DNA of 64,000 nucleotides from Bdellovibrionia bacterium. GTDB taxonomy: Bacteria; Bdellovibrionota; Bdellovibrionia; Bdellovibrionales; JAGQZY01. The notes under the pieces were generated by a model that searched no databases, was not told the origin of the DNA, and was given only the letters and a program-made list of their open reading frames with translations. Where the stretch lies: positions 62,001 to 126,000 of the forward strand of contig JAUHWH010000006.1 in NCBI GenBank assembly GCA_030424715.1, read 5' to 3'. Every line of letters starts with the position of its first letter. Positions within the stretch are counted from its first letter, which is position 1. The position numbers and the translations under genes are program-made. Below, piece by piece: positions 27,741-41,494 of this stretch.

Positions 27741-27903
27741 GCAATAAGTGGAGCAACTTCAGTTATTTACGGGGCTAGACCAAATGATAGGAAAAAAACT
27801 CCTCACGTTCTCAAGATGAAGCGCCGATAGGCTCATTGTAAGTCAAATGACTACGACTTTAATGTCATAACGAAACACGAAAAGGGTTTGGGAGGTAGAA
27901 GTC

Positions 27904-28296
27904 ATGACGCAATCGAAGTTTATTATAGTGAGTGAAGATCCGGTGCTGATTCAAAAAGCAAAGGATTTTGCAGCGAACTGTGGAATGGAGTGTGAGGTAC
28001 AAAATCCTCATTCGAATAGTGGTTTTTATCCGAGTTTAGCCTCTGGATCAAATCCGCTTGTGCAAGGAAATAGTAATTCGTCACATAGTAATGTGGTGCC
28101 GTTTCCATCGCAAAACTCCAAAGTATCTAAGATGAATGATCTTGAGGCACAAGCCATCGAGCAAGCCATTCACGCTTATCGCGGTAACCTTACCGAAGCG
28201 GCTAAAGCTTTAGGGATTGGTCGAGCCACTCTGTATCGTAAAGTAAAACTTTACAATATCGATCCTTCGTCGGCGCGTAGAAAGAAAGTCGCCTAA
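27904..28296 (+). CDS. Fis-family helix-turn-helix regulator
   Basis: 130 residues. The C-terminal 45 residues are a Fis/HTH_8 domain: AIEQAIHAYRGNLTEAAKAL then GIGRATLYRKVKLYNI. It is the type found at the end of NtrC-class activators and in Fis. The N-terminal part (KFIIVSEDPVLIQKAKDFA) resembles the first strands of a receiver or AAA-like domain but is too short to be one. The linker of Ser/Asn residues is low in complexity. A free-standing DNA-binding protein is the likely role. A bidirectional terminator follows. Confidence 0.8.
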   Translation: MTQSKFIIVSEDPVLIQKAKDFAANCGMECEVQNPHSNSGFYPSLASGSNPLVQGNSNSSHSNVVPFPSQNSKVSKMNDLEAQAIEQAIHAYRGNLTEAAKALGIGRATLYRKVKLYNIDPSSARRKKVA

Positions 28297-28351
28297 GGAT
28301 AACGAGTTTTCCTCGCGAGAGGAGAGCTTAAATATTGATTACACACAAAAA

Positions 28352-28377
28352 GTCCACCCTGGGTGGGCTTTTTTTTT
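28352..28377. terminator. Bidirectional rho-independent terminator
   Basis: GTCCAC (28352-28357) pairs with GTGGGC (28363-28368) around CCTGG, followed by nine T to the right and, on the other strand, by five T. It lies between the convergent Fis-type and SixA-like genes and can end both transcripts. Confidence 0.8.
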
Positions 28378-28385
28378 GCCATTTT

Positions 28386-28868
28386 TCAGATAAAGAGTTT
28401 CGGGTGTATGACCCACTTGAGTTTGCATAAACCATTTTTGTAGAGATCGAGCTTCGCTATGCCTCCCTTTTTTAAAGGGAATTTGTCTGTGGCTTGTCGA
28501 AACAGTAACCAACTTAAAAACTGACCGAGATCGGGCTCGTGACCGATCACAGCTAATGAGCCCACGTTGTAACTTTGGATTTCGTCGTAGAGTTTTTGCG
28601 CCGAGTGATCGGGGCAAAGGTTTTCAGTTTCAATGCATTGGGTTTCTGGAAAATGTTCTTTTAGCAACTCGGCAGTTTGCAAGCACCTTAGGTAGGGACT
28701 TTGAAGTACGATATCGATCGCACTTTCTTTTTGTGAGAAGTTGGTGAGTGTTTCATGCATTCGGACGATCCCTTTGTCAGTCAAAGGTCTTAAGTGGTCG
28801 GGTTGCCCTGACAGGGCAAACTCATGGCGAAGTTCGGCGGGAGCATGTCGTATAAGATAGAGCTTCAT
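28386..28868 (-). CDS. SixA-type phosphohistidine phosphatase
   Basis: 160 residues of the histidine phosphatase superfamily. The catalytic RHG-like motif is LIRHAPAE at residues 5-12. The second arginine and helix are in SPYLRCLQTAELLKEHF, and the second histidine is in AVIGHEPDLGQFLSWLL. Short single-domain members of this size are SixA-like and act on phosphohistidine. A second member lies at 31883-32335. Partner HPt proteins are not in this window. Confidence 0.8.
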   Translation of the reverse strand: MKLYLIRHAPAELRHEFALSGQPDHLRPLTDKGIVRMHETLTNFSQKESAIDIVLQSPYLRCLQTAELLKEHFPETQCIETENLCPDHSAQKLYDEIQSYNVGSLAVIGHEPDLGQFLSWLLFRQATDKFPLKKGGIAKLDLYKNGLCKLKWVIHPKLFI

Positions 28869-29009
28869 GATGTCTCACTTTGAGGCGTATCAAAATAGAA
28901 CGTCAAATCTATTGTGTCACCTGTATAGATTGTGTAACCCCAGATCTAAGCAAAAAACCCTAGACCTGGCAACGCTTTTGCAAAAGAAAAGGCTAGGTAG
29001 GGGGGACAT

Positions 29010-29642
29010 ATGTCCAACGATAATTTGATTTTATTTCCGAAAAAAAGTACATCTAATATTAGTATGAACGAATCTGAAGCAAAATGGATGATTTCGGGAA
29101 GCCTGCTGGTGGTGCTAACCATGGCGATTGGTATCAACAGCACTCTGTTCTCGCAGACGAACGGCGCCTCAGGCGGTGCGGTTGCTGTCGTGGAGTCACC
29201 TCTTGGTGGACGAAGCGTTGCCAGCATCAACCCTTTATTTCGTGTATCCTGGGAGAAGCGAGCTTTTGAAGTATTAAAAGATACTGACACCAGAGACCTC
29301 GCCAATGTGGGCGGGCACCCCTCCGTCTTTGATCGTTTTGCTTTTGGCACTCTTGAAGGCCACTATGCGATCCGGAAAGTTGAGGGGAAAATTGCTGAGA
29401 TTCGTCTCGCCGATTATCCCGAAAGCCAACCCAAAACCCTGTTGGAGAGAAAAGGTTTTTTGGTTAAGAACCTGGCTTTGTTCTCTGATCAGGCTCATTC
29501 GGTAGAAGAAATTCATGCTGAAAACAACAGCGAGCGCCTTATCGAAAAGTTTCAGCTGAAGGGCCAGAATGGTCAGGACCTAGGGGTCGTCCAGATGTTA
29601 CTCGATAAAAATCAAAACTTGTTGTCGATGACAGTCCAGTAA
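29010..29642 (+). CDS. Membrane-anchored protein of unknown function
   Basis: 210 residues. A single hydrophobic segment at about residues 28-48 (WMISGSLLVVLTMAIGINST) follows a short cytoplasmic-like N-terminus without a signal cleavage site, so it is likely anchored with its C-terminus outside. The exported part is charged and has no known motif. It lies 46 bases before the RDD-rhomboid pair on the same strand and may belong with it. Confidence 0.6.
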   Translation: MSNDNLILFPKKSTSNISMNESEAKWMISGSLLVVLTMAIGINSTLFSQTNGASGGAVAVVESPLGGRSVASINPLFRVSWEKRAFEVLKDTDTRDLANVGGHPSVFDRFAFGTLEGHYAIRKVEGKIAEIRLADYPESQPKTLLERKGFLVKNLALFSDQAHSVEEIHAENNSERLIEKFQLKGQNGQDLGVVQMLLDKNQNLLSMTVQ

Positions 29643-29688
29643 CGCCCTTACACCTTCAATTTTGCCTGTCTTATGCCGATAGATCAGT

Positions 29689-31023
29689 ATGGCAGAGGAC
29701 CAATTTTTTCCAAATTACAAGGCCGACCCAGAAACCCTAATCGGTTTGGCGTCTCCCAAAGATCGACTGGCATCTTATATACTCGATTGCACCTTACTGC
29801 TGCCGATCGTGCAGCTTTTGCAAGCTCCATTTAAAAAATGGATTTTAGAGTCCTTTTTGTATCAGGAGGGCGCTGGGGTTTTATCTCTTCAGATGGTCAA
29901 TTTGGTGATTTTTATTCTCATATTTATCATCTACTACAGCGTTTTGATTTGGTATAAAGGGCAGACTCTGGGCAAGATGTTTTTTGGGGTTAAAATTATT
30001 TCTTACCAGGGTCATCTGACTTTCAGCGCCTCCGTTTTGCGATCTTGTTTTATTTTCTTTAGTCTGTTGGGTCTCGGCATTCCTTTTCTAGCCTTGTTTT
30101 CTCATGTGCTGCGACGTCCCCTTCATGATCGCGTCGCTGATACCTTGGCGATCAGTGTGAAAAACCCTGTGGGTTTTCCGACAAAAACAGAGGTGGGGAG
30201 ATCGCGGTGGATGACTGTTGGCATGCTAGGGGTCGCTCTTTTTAGTTTCTCAATTTATGTATCGATTCTACGAAGTGATGACTTGCTGGACGTGGCAGAT
30301 TTCGCGGAGTCTTGTGATTCTGAACTAGGAGTGGACTCTGGTAATCTAGAGTCTCTTTTAGAGGCTCATTTAGTAAAGCAAATTGACAATGACTGTCTTG
30401 CGAGCCTTGTTCGCGACCAGATGTGGAAAGCGGGCGAAACCCCATTGGGGCATTTTGCCATGGCAGTGGCTCTGCAAGAGGCACCCGAAGAGTCGGAGAG
30501 CTACGCGCGGGCGATATGTGAACTGAATGCCAATCATCACCTCTGTGATCTTAATCAGTGGCTCTCTAAAAATGCGGATGGTGAGACTCAGCAGGTGGAG
30601 GCTTTACTGAAGAAGATGCAGAACAAGCGACTCTACAACTTCACCCGGGTCCTTATCGCGGGACAGTTGTTAAAGCAAAAACGTTTAAAAGACATGGACG
30701 CGATCTTATCTCCGGTTCGCAGAGCGGGCGTACTACAACCCATTGTGGCCTCTCTGAGCTTTCACAGTTTGCTTGGGCAGATGAAGTGGGATGAGGCCTA
30801 CTGGGTCTACCGAACTCACAACGCGGTGACCGACCAAACGTTTCTGTTTTTCGTGCAACGAGAACTGGAAGACAGTCAGCTGAGTCGCACACAGCAGATT
30901 CAGTTACTGGAGTTTTTCTACCCCCGACTCAAAGAGCAGGGGACGTCCAGAATGCCGGCATCGACAAAAGACATCCCCGCTGAAATTCAAGATATCTACG
31001 GCTATCTTCTTGGTGAGTCATGA
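29689..31023 (+). CDS. RDD-family membrane protein with a long soluble C-terminus
   Basis: 444 residues. Residues 20-165 are an RDD domain: SPKDRLASYILDCTLLL (R..D), YKGQTLGKMFFGVKII, and HVLRRPLHDRVADTLAI (D). It forms about four membrane helices. Residues 165-210 add one more helix (WMTVGMLGVALFSFSIYVSIL). Residues 210-444 form a helical, repeat-like soluble region containing FLFFVQRELEDSQLSRTQQI that I do not recognise. Family proteins are often linked to transport or membrane repair. It overlaps the rhomboid gene by four bases. Confidence 0.75.
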   Translation: MAEDQFFPNYKADPETLIGLASPKDRLASYILDCTLLLPIVQLLQAPFKKWILESFLYQEGAGVLSLQMVNLVIFILIFIIYYSVLIWYKGQTLGKMFFGVKIISYQGHLTFSASVLRSCFIFFSLLGLGIPFLALFSHVLRRPLHDRVADTLAISVKNPVGFPTKTEVGRSRWMTVGMLGVALFSFSIYVSILRSDDLLDVADFAESCDSELGVDSGNLESLLEAHLVKQIDNDCLASLVRDQMWKAGETPLGHFAMAVALQEAPEESESYARAICELNANHHLCDLNQWLSKNADGETQQVEALLKKMQNKRLYNFTRVLIAGQLLKQKRLKDMDAILSPVRRAGVLQPIVASLSFHSLLGQMKWDEAYWVYRTHNAVTDQTFLFFVQRELEDSQLSRTQQIQLLEFFYPRLKEQGTSRMPASTKDIPAEIQDIYGYLLGES

Positions 31024-31949
31024 TTGTTCCATTTCTCGATGGATTTATGAGTTTTAGTAAGGTGCCAATCACCTGGATCATCATTTTACTGAACACTTTT
31101 CTGTTTTCTCAAAACTACAATTTGTCACAGGAGTGCCAAGAGGAGTTTCAAGCTTGGTACCAGGACGAAGACTTTTTATACACTCAGGGGCAATTATACA
31201 AACAGTTCAAGCAGGGGCGAGACCTGGCCCAGGTCAGCGACATGCCGACCTTGGGTCGCTTGGCGTTTCGTGATGAAGAGTTTATGAGAAGTGCAAAGTC
31301 TGTGGTCGCGGTCGGAGACTCAGTGGCCATTGCGAAGTGGCGTGATCAAGTCCAAGACTTTTTGATTCTGCGGTCTTATTACCCCCCTTTGATGCTAGGG
31401 ATGAGTGACGTTCAGAAAGATTTTTTTTCGACAATCAGCTACCAGTTTTATCATGAGGGTTTTGCCCACTTGTTCGGAAATATTTTATTAATACTGATCG
31501 TGGGTGGTTTTCTCGAGCGTCGCTCTTCGGGGCTTTGGGTTTTTGGCGTCTATTTGGTCGGGGGGAGTTTAGCCGCCCTGGCGTTCACGCTATCAGGCCA
31601 TCTGACGGGGGCTCCTTTGGTGGGGGCCAGTGGTTCTCTTTGTGCTCTGTTGGGTTTTTTGTTTGTCACAGAAATGAAAACACAGACACGTTTGTTTTAC
31701 ATGATTTTACCTTTACGTCGTTACGTGGGGTTTGTGTTTGTTCCAACGGCCTATTGGGTTTTGTGGCTTTGTATGCTTGAAGACCTCTCCGGTTGGCTCG
31801 CCCAGCCCGCAGCAGTGGCCAGTGGCGTGGCCCATGTGGTGCACCTAATGGGATTTTTGATGGGAATAGGATTAGGAGGGATCTATTTAATAATCCAGAG
31901 CTCATCTTTGACTTCAAACTCCATGACTTCGGCACACGAAAACATATGA
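31020..31949 (+). CDS. Rhomboid-family intramembrane serine protease
   Basis: 309 residues with six or more hydrophobic segments. Catalytic serine sits in VGASGSLCALLGFLF (about residue 204), and the C-terminal VAHVVHLMGFLMGIGLGG carries the histidine of the dyad in the family's HxxGxxxG setting. HEGFAHLFGNILLILIVG is the conserved helix 2 (H..HL.GN). An unusually long segment (residues 30-145) sits outside the membrane before the core. Start overlaps the RDD gene stop by four bases. Substrate unknown; a single-pass protein nearby (29010-29642) is a speculative candidate. Confidence 0.85.
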   Translation: MIVPFLDGFMSFSKVPITWIIILLNTFLFSQNYNLSQECQEEFQAWYQDEDFLYTQGQLYKQFKQGRDLAQVSDMPTLGRLAFRDEEFMRSAKSVVAVGDSVAIAKWRDQVQDFLILRSYYPPLMLGMSDVQKDFFSTISYQFYHEGFAHLFGNILLILIVGGFLERRSSGLWVFGVYLVGGSLAALAFTLSGHLTGAPLVGASGSLCALLGFLFVTEMKTQTRLFYMILPLRRYVGFVFVPTAYWVLWLCMLEDLSGWLAQPAAVASGVAHVVHLMGFLMGIGLGGIYLIIQSSSLTSNSMTSAHENI

Positions 31950-32335
31950 TGTTTGAGATCCAGCGCATCGCTTGGGATCACTTGCATGGCAATACTGAGC
32001 CAATCGCTGTGAGTGCAGAGGATCAGTGAATCTCCCCACTCTCCAGATTCAATTCTTTTAATAAAAGCACGCACTCGTGACACAAAGCCAGATTCAGATT
32101 CGTCGGAGCTCATTTGATCGAGGTCTTCATAAAGGTCGATGGTTAGCTTGTATTTATTCGCCAAGGGAGTCAGGGTCTGTTTGGCTCTCGCTTTGGGGGA
32201 CGATAGCAAGTTTTTGACTCGGGAGAAGCGAGAGTTTTTGGCTAGGGAGAGTGCTTGTTCGCAACCCTCTTCATTTAAAGGAACATCACCCATGGTGAAA
32301 TTCCGTGTCCCGTGTCGAAGAAGAAAAACCTGCAT
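31883..32335 (-). CDS. Histidine phosphatase superfamily protein
   Basis: 150 residues. The catalytic LLRHGTRN is at residues 5-12; SSPKARAKQTLTPLA holds the second arginine; and LILCTHSDWLSI carries the second histidine. Smaller than cofactor-dependent phosphoglycerate mutase, so probably a phosphatase. It converges on the rhomboid gene and overlaps it by 67 bases at the 3' end, both coding. The substrate is not predictable. Confidence 0.78.
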   Translation of the reverse strand: MQVFLLRHGTRNFTMGDVPLNEEGCEQALSLAKNSRFSRVKNLLSSPKARAKQTLTPLANKYKLTIDLYEDLDQMSSDESESGFVSRVRAFIKRIESGEWGDSLILCTHSDWLSIAMQVIPSDALDLKHHMFSCAEVMEFEVKDELWIIK

Positions 32336-32402
32336 TCTTCGATCCTATAAAACCATTCTATTTTTACAAGACTTTTTGAAAAGACGATGTTAGTTTGGCG
32401 AC

Positions 32403-33314
32403 ATGTCGAAACATCCCGTACAGAAATCCGGCCAACTTAAAGGTTATCTCTCAGAGAAACAGGGGGTGCGAGCATCCGTTGTGGTTATGACAGAGCTAGT
32501 AGAAGAACTCTGTCAAATGCTAGGCACCTCACCATCGTCTTCGGTCGCCATGGGGCGATTGCTAGTGGGGACCGTTCTGGTGGCCAGCCAGATGAAAGAG
32601 AAGCAAGCTCTCTCCATGCAGATTTCCGGTTCGAAATCCATTAGAAAAATCTTTGCTCATGCGCAGTATGACGGTCTTTGTCGTGGCTATATCAGTGAAA
32701 AGCAGGCGCCCTTATCTCTTGACGGTGAGGTGCTTTCGTTAAAGCCGTTGATTGGTGATGGCATTATGCAGGTTATGACCTATGTGCCGAATCAGAAGCG
32801 TCCCATCTCCAGTCAAGTGGAGTTGCAGAGTGGAGAGATCGGCGAGGACATTGCTTTCTACCTCAACCAGTCCATGCAGATTCCTTGTTTGATTTCATTG
32901 GCGGTTAAAATCGGTGCCGAAGGCAAAGTCATTGCGGCCGGAGGTGTTTTGATTGAGCTCATGCCAGGTCACACCGAAGAGACCTTAAAGAGTATCGAGA
33001 ATCATCAAAAATTTGCGTTACCTCTATCCACTCTTATTGAAGAGGGCCACGAATATGAGACTCTCATGAGAAATCATTTGGGCGATATTGAGATGCACGA
33101 GGTAAAGAGTCATGAGGTCAACTATGGCTGCACCTGCTCAAAAGAAAAAGCGGGCCGTTCATTAGCCCTTTTAGAGAAAAAAGACTTTGAAGAAATCCTA
33201 GCATCACAAGAGTCGCTCAACGTGGATTGTGAGATGTGCGGCCTTGTCTATAGCTTTGATTACGACGAGATCAACATGATCTACAAAGACTCCGGGAAAG
33301 CGGAAGTTCACTAA
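32403..33314 (+). CDS. hslO: Redox-regulated chaperone Hsp33
   Basis: 303 residues, cytoplasmic holdase activated by oxidative stress. The N-terminal substrate-binding fold has the family segment GTSPSSSVAMGRLLVGTVL. The C-terminal zinc redox switch has CTCSKEKA (CxC) and then VDCEMCGLVYSF (CxxC), spaced about 40 residues. All four cysteines are present, so the switch should be working. Nothing unusual in length or frame. The downstream gap holds an unexplained antisense frame described separately. Confidence 0.93.
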   Translation: MSKHPVQKSGQLKGYLSEKQGVRASVVVMTELVEELCQMLGTSPSSSVAMGRLLVGTVLVASQMKEKQALSMQISGSKSIRKIFAHAQYDGLCRGYISEKQAPLSLDGEVLSLKPLIGDGIMQVMTYVPNQKRPISSQVELQSGEIGEDIAFYLNQSMQIPCLISLAVKIGAEGKVIAAGGVLIELMPGHTEETLKSIENHQKFALPLSTLIEEGHEYETLMRNHLGDIEMHEVKSHEVNYGCTCSKEKAGRSLALLEKKDFEEILASQESLNVDCEMCGLVYSFDYDEINMIYKDSGKAEVH

Positions 33315-33704
33315 AGGGTTTCGCTCGCGAGGGGTTCTGCTCCCGCCCTGAAAGCCGATTTGGGCTTCTAGAACCCCCAGGGTGACTTTGACTGCGGCCA
33401 CTTGCTGCGTCTTGTTGGAGCCATCCTCTGGGTCTTCTCTAGCTGGAGCCTCAGCAATACTGAAAGAGCCCCATATTGGGTAACGAATTGCGACACTTCC
33501 CATGTTTTTGGCGTCTAAAAGTTCGACACCTAAAAAGAGAGTGTTTCTGGGGGGTTGTGTTGGTCGCCGGTCCCGACCATCAGGCTTGTGCTGAGGGGCT
33601 GAAAATCGTCACTCAAGTGAGAAAAACGAAGACCTTTTTAATTAGGTAAATACAGTCACTTAGGCGTGCCAAGGTTGGCTCGTTCCTTGAAATAGTAAAG
33701 GGGT
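33315..33704. other. Intergenic region after hslO with an open antisense frame
   Basis: About 390 bases without a recognised gene. On the minus strand a frame is open from about 33610 to 33204 and encodes protein-like text such as NTLFLGVELLDAKNMGSVAI, with an ATG at 33503, but it runs antisense into the 3' end of hslO. I do not call it a gene. The plus strand holds no ribosome binding site or start except that of the following protease gene. Confidence 0.4.
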
Positions 33705-34424
33705 ATGAAACGCTCCTTTTTTCGAACATTGCTTTTGATTCCGGTTTTGACTCTTTTGTCAGCCTGCCAAAATCCTCCGCCTTCTCAGGACTCTTGCAAC
33801 TTTGTGCTCAACTCTCTGAATCGCCGAGTTTCTTGGGCGAGAACACCCATTCAGTTCTATATAGACGCAGCCTCTTTTGAGGGGCCGGATGAGCTCAAGT
33901 ACCATAAGGCCATTCAAGAGGCCATGGACGTGTGGAATGCCGAATTTGAAACCCCGGTGTTTGAGCTCGTGGGCGTGACGACCGCACTTCCAGCGCCTCG
34001 TATTGGACTGGATGGTCGAGTGACCCCAGATACCTTTAACGCGATCTACAGTGTCGAGAAATCAGTTTTTGAAAATACTTCAATGCGAGACGAACAGGCT
34101 AGAACCAGTATTAGTTATGTAGGAGACTTCATCAGCGAGGCTGATATCTTGATCGACGGTTCGGAACGTTTTTATTTCGAAGATCAGGCCATTTCGGCTT
34201 CACAAGGGCTCATTCAGTTTAAAAGTCTGATGATTCACGAGTTTGGCCACGTGTTAGGACTTGGCCATGTGGATGACCCTAGTGTGAACTCGGTGATGTA
34301 TCCACGGCTGCAGTATGGCCAGATGCGTCCGGCGCCTCTATTGGTTGCCAGTAGTAGTGGAGAAGAGCAGGTGACGTTTTTGTTGCCAGAGGTGGATCGT
34401 AATTCACTGAGTTGTGAGTATTAG
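33705..34424 (+). CDS. Matrixin-like zinc metalloprotease lipoprotein
   Basis: 239 residues with a lipobox (LLIPVLTLLSACQNPPP). The zinc motif is HEFGHVLGLGHVDD (HExxHxxGxxH at about residues 179-189), and the Met-turn NSVMYPRL follows 12 residues later, which places it in the metzincin clan near matrixins. The upstream ARTPIQFYIDAASFEG strand fits the usual N-terminal edge of such domains. No propeptide cysteine switch is visible. It should act in the periplasm or on the outer surface. Confidence 0.85.
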   Translation: MKRSFFRTLLLIPVLTLLSACQNPPPSQDSCNFVLNSLNRRVSWARTPIQFYIDAASFEGPDELKYHKAIQEAMDVWNAEFETPVFELVGVTTALPAPRIGLDGRVTPDTFNAIYSVEKSVFENTSMRDEQARTSISYVGDFISEADILIDGSERFYFEDQAISASQGLIQFKSLMIHEFGHVLGLGHVDDPSVNSVMYPRLQYGQMRPAPLLVASSSGEEQVTFLLPEVDRNSLSCEY

Positions 34425-34464
34425 AAATAGAAATCGGTGTCTGTAAGGTAATTTAATTTGTCAG

Positions 34465-34485
34465 GCCTAGGCCATAGCCCTAGGC
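34465..34485 (+). repeat. Stem-loop before the small 34506 gene
   Basis: GCCTAGG (34465-34471) and CCTAGGC (34479-34485) form a 7-bp stem around a 7-base loop, after the metalloprotease stop and 20 bases before the ATG at 34506. Either a weak terminator (short TCTTAG follows) or a leader structure. Confidence 0.4.
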
Positions 34486-34505
34486 TCTTAGATGAGAGGA
34501 AAATC

Positions 34506-34748
34506 ATGGGATTAAGAGAAAACACAGTTTCGAAAAAAACAGTGGGAGTCCGAAGCGAGACCCCAGTCCATTCATCTCCAGCATCCTCTCAAAACCGGAT
34601 ACCGAGCCACTATCATGACGCCAATATAGAACTTGATGCTATCGAGCGTCTGCGATCCAACATTATGATGCTCGACGACCTCCAGCAGCGATTGGGCTTT
34701 ATTAACAACGAGCTTGAGTCCGTTATAGGTTCCAAGAAAAAGTCTTAA
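34506..34748 (+). CDS. Small protein of unknown function
   Basis: 80 residues. A GAGAGGAA seven bases upstream decides the ATG at 34506 over an upstream in-frame codon at 34458. Residues 1-45 are Ser/Lys/Pro-rich and likely disordered; residues 46-75 form an amphipathic helix (LDAIERLRSNIMMLDDLQQR). No signal peptide and no family recognised. Possibly a small coiled-coil partner protein. Confidence 0.5.
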   Translation: MGLRENTVSKKTVGVRSETPVHSSPASSQNRIPSHYHDANIELDAIERLRSNIMMLDDLQQRLGFINNELESVIGSKKKS

Positions 34749-34775
34749 GACAGACCGGCCTGAAATCTTTTAGTA

Positions 34776-35639
34776 ATGTTGTTCCATCGTTCCCTCTTCT
34801 TTTATTGCAAGCGACTGATTGTGTTTATTATGACCCTTCTAGTGGTTGGCACCGCTTGTGGCGGTGCTTCGACCTGCGTCGAAGTCTTTGCCAAACCCCT
34901 CCTCAAACAAGAAGCCCGCATCGAGGGCCATCAAAGCCTTGAGCCGAAAGTGCTTGAGCTTTTGAATCACCAGCTGTTTCCACAATCTCTCAGGGACCCC
35001 TTGCTGCAGATGTTTCAGCTGCCTACAGAGCAGTTAAGGATGGTCTCTGTCTCGCGACAGGCTGCCAACGCATTGGGCTTTCCGAAAGAGGGGCATGGGC
35101 TTTATAGTGGTCTCTTTCGCACCCATTATTCACAGACAGCCGATTTCGCAACCATGGATGCCAACCTTCGACATCACTTAAAGATTCCACCGAACACACC
35201 TTTTGTACTATCGGTGAGAAACGGAGGGCGTTGGAGTGATGCGCAAGAGGCGGGGACCCTGCTCCATGAACTGGCCCACGTCTTTTTTTCGAAAACCATC
35301 CGAGAACATCCGGAGCGCATCCATTGGCTTATCCAGCAGTACACCTCCATGCCCAACTATCGCACGACAACTTTTAAAGAGGCCGATTTTTTAGATGAAG
35401 TCTTTGCCCATGCTGTGGAGATTTTAGCCTATCCCGCATTGATGCAGGTTTTTCGAGTGGGGTGGTCCGAGAAAATACAGAACGAGGTCTATCTTAGTCG
35501 CGAGGAAAAACTTGAAAAAATCGGTAAGAGAGTCAGTGAACTTTATCACTTCCAAAACCTTTGGGTGAAGCAGAATCTCTCGGCCAGAGAGGTGGAAGAA
35601 TTAGTCTCCTCAGTTCTTCGCCTCGATGAGGCTAACTGA
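34776..35639 (+). CDS. Exported zinc-metalloprotease-like protein
   Basis: 287 residues; the N-terminus has a hydrophobic segment (IVFIMTLLVVGTACGGAST) whose cysteine is a plausible lipobox. The zinc motif is GTLLHELAHVFFSK (HExxH near residues 166-170), and the later FLDEVFAHAVEILAYP helix offers a downstream acidic ligand. The spacing of about 40 residues fits gluzincin-like folds loosely. No family is confidently recognised, so the function is inferred from the motif only. Confidence 0.65.
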   Translation: MLFHRSLFFYCKRLIVFIMTLLVVGTACGGASTCVEVFAKPLLKQEARIEGHQSLEPKVLELLNHQLFPQSLRDPLLQMFQLPTEQLRMVSVSRQAANALGFPKEGHGLYSGLFRTHYSQTADFATMDANLRHHLKIPPNTPFVLSVRNGGRWSDAQEAGTLLHELAHVFFSKTIREHPERIHWLIQQYTSMPNYRTTTFKEADFLDEVFAHAVEILAYPALMQVFRVGWSEKIQNEVYLSREEKLEKIGKRVSELYHFQNLWVKQNLSAREVEELVSSVLRLDEAN

Positions 35640-35664
35640 CAACTGCCCCATCACCTCTCTAGGA

Positions 35665-41256
<5,592 letters not shown>

Positions 41257-41494
41257 TTATCGGTGCTTTGGTCTCATTACATGAGGGGGGGGTGGTTTTT
41301 TTGCGTTTTAATTCTCTAAGTCTTTTTAACAGTTTAGAGTTTTTTTAAGGGGGGCGTTTCATGACCAGGCCTCTAAAAATCAAATGGATCATTTTGAAGC
41401 GAATGAAGCTCTGGGCTTGATGCGGGTTTACTGGTATCAAGAGTCGGCACTGTTAGCATCGCGAAGTCCGCTCAGCAGAAAGAACAATATGACT

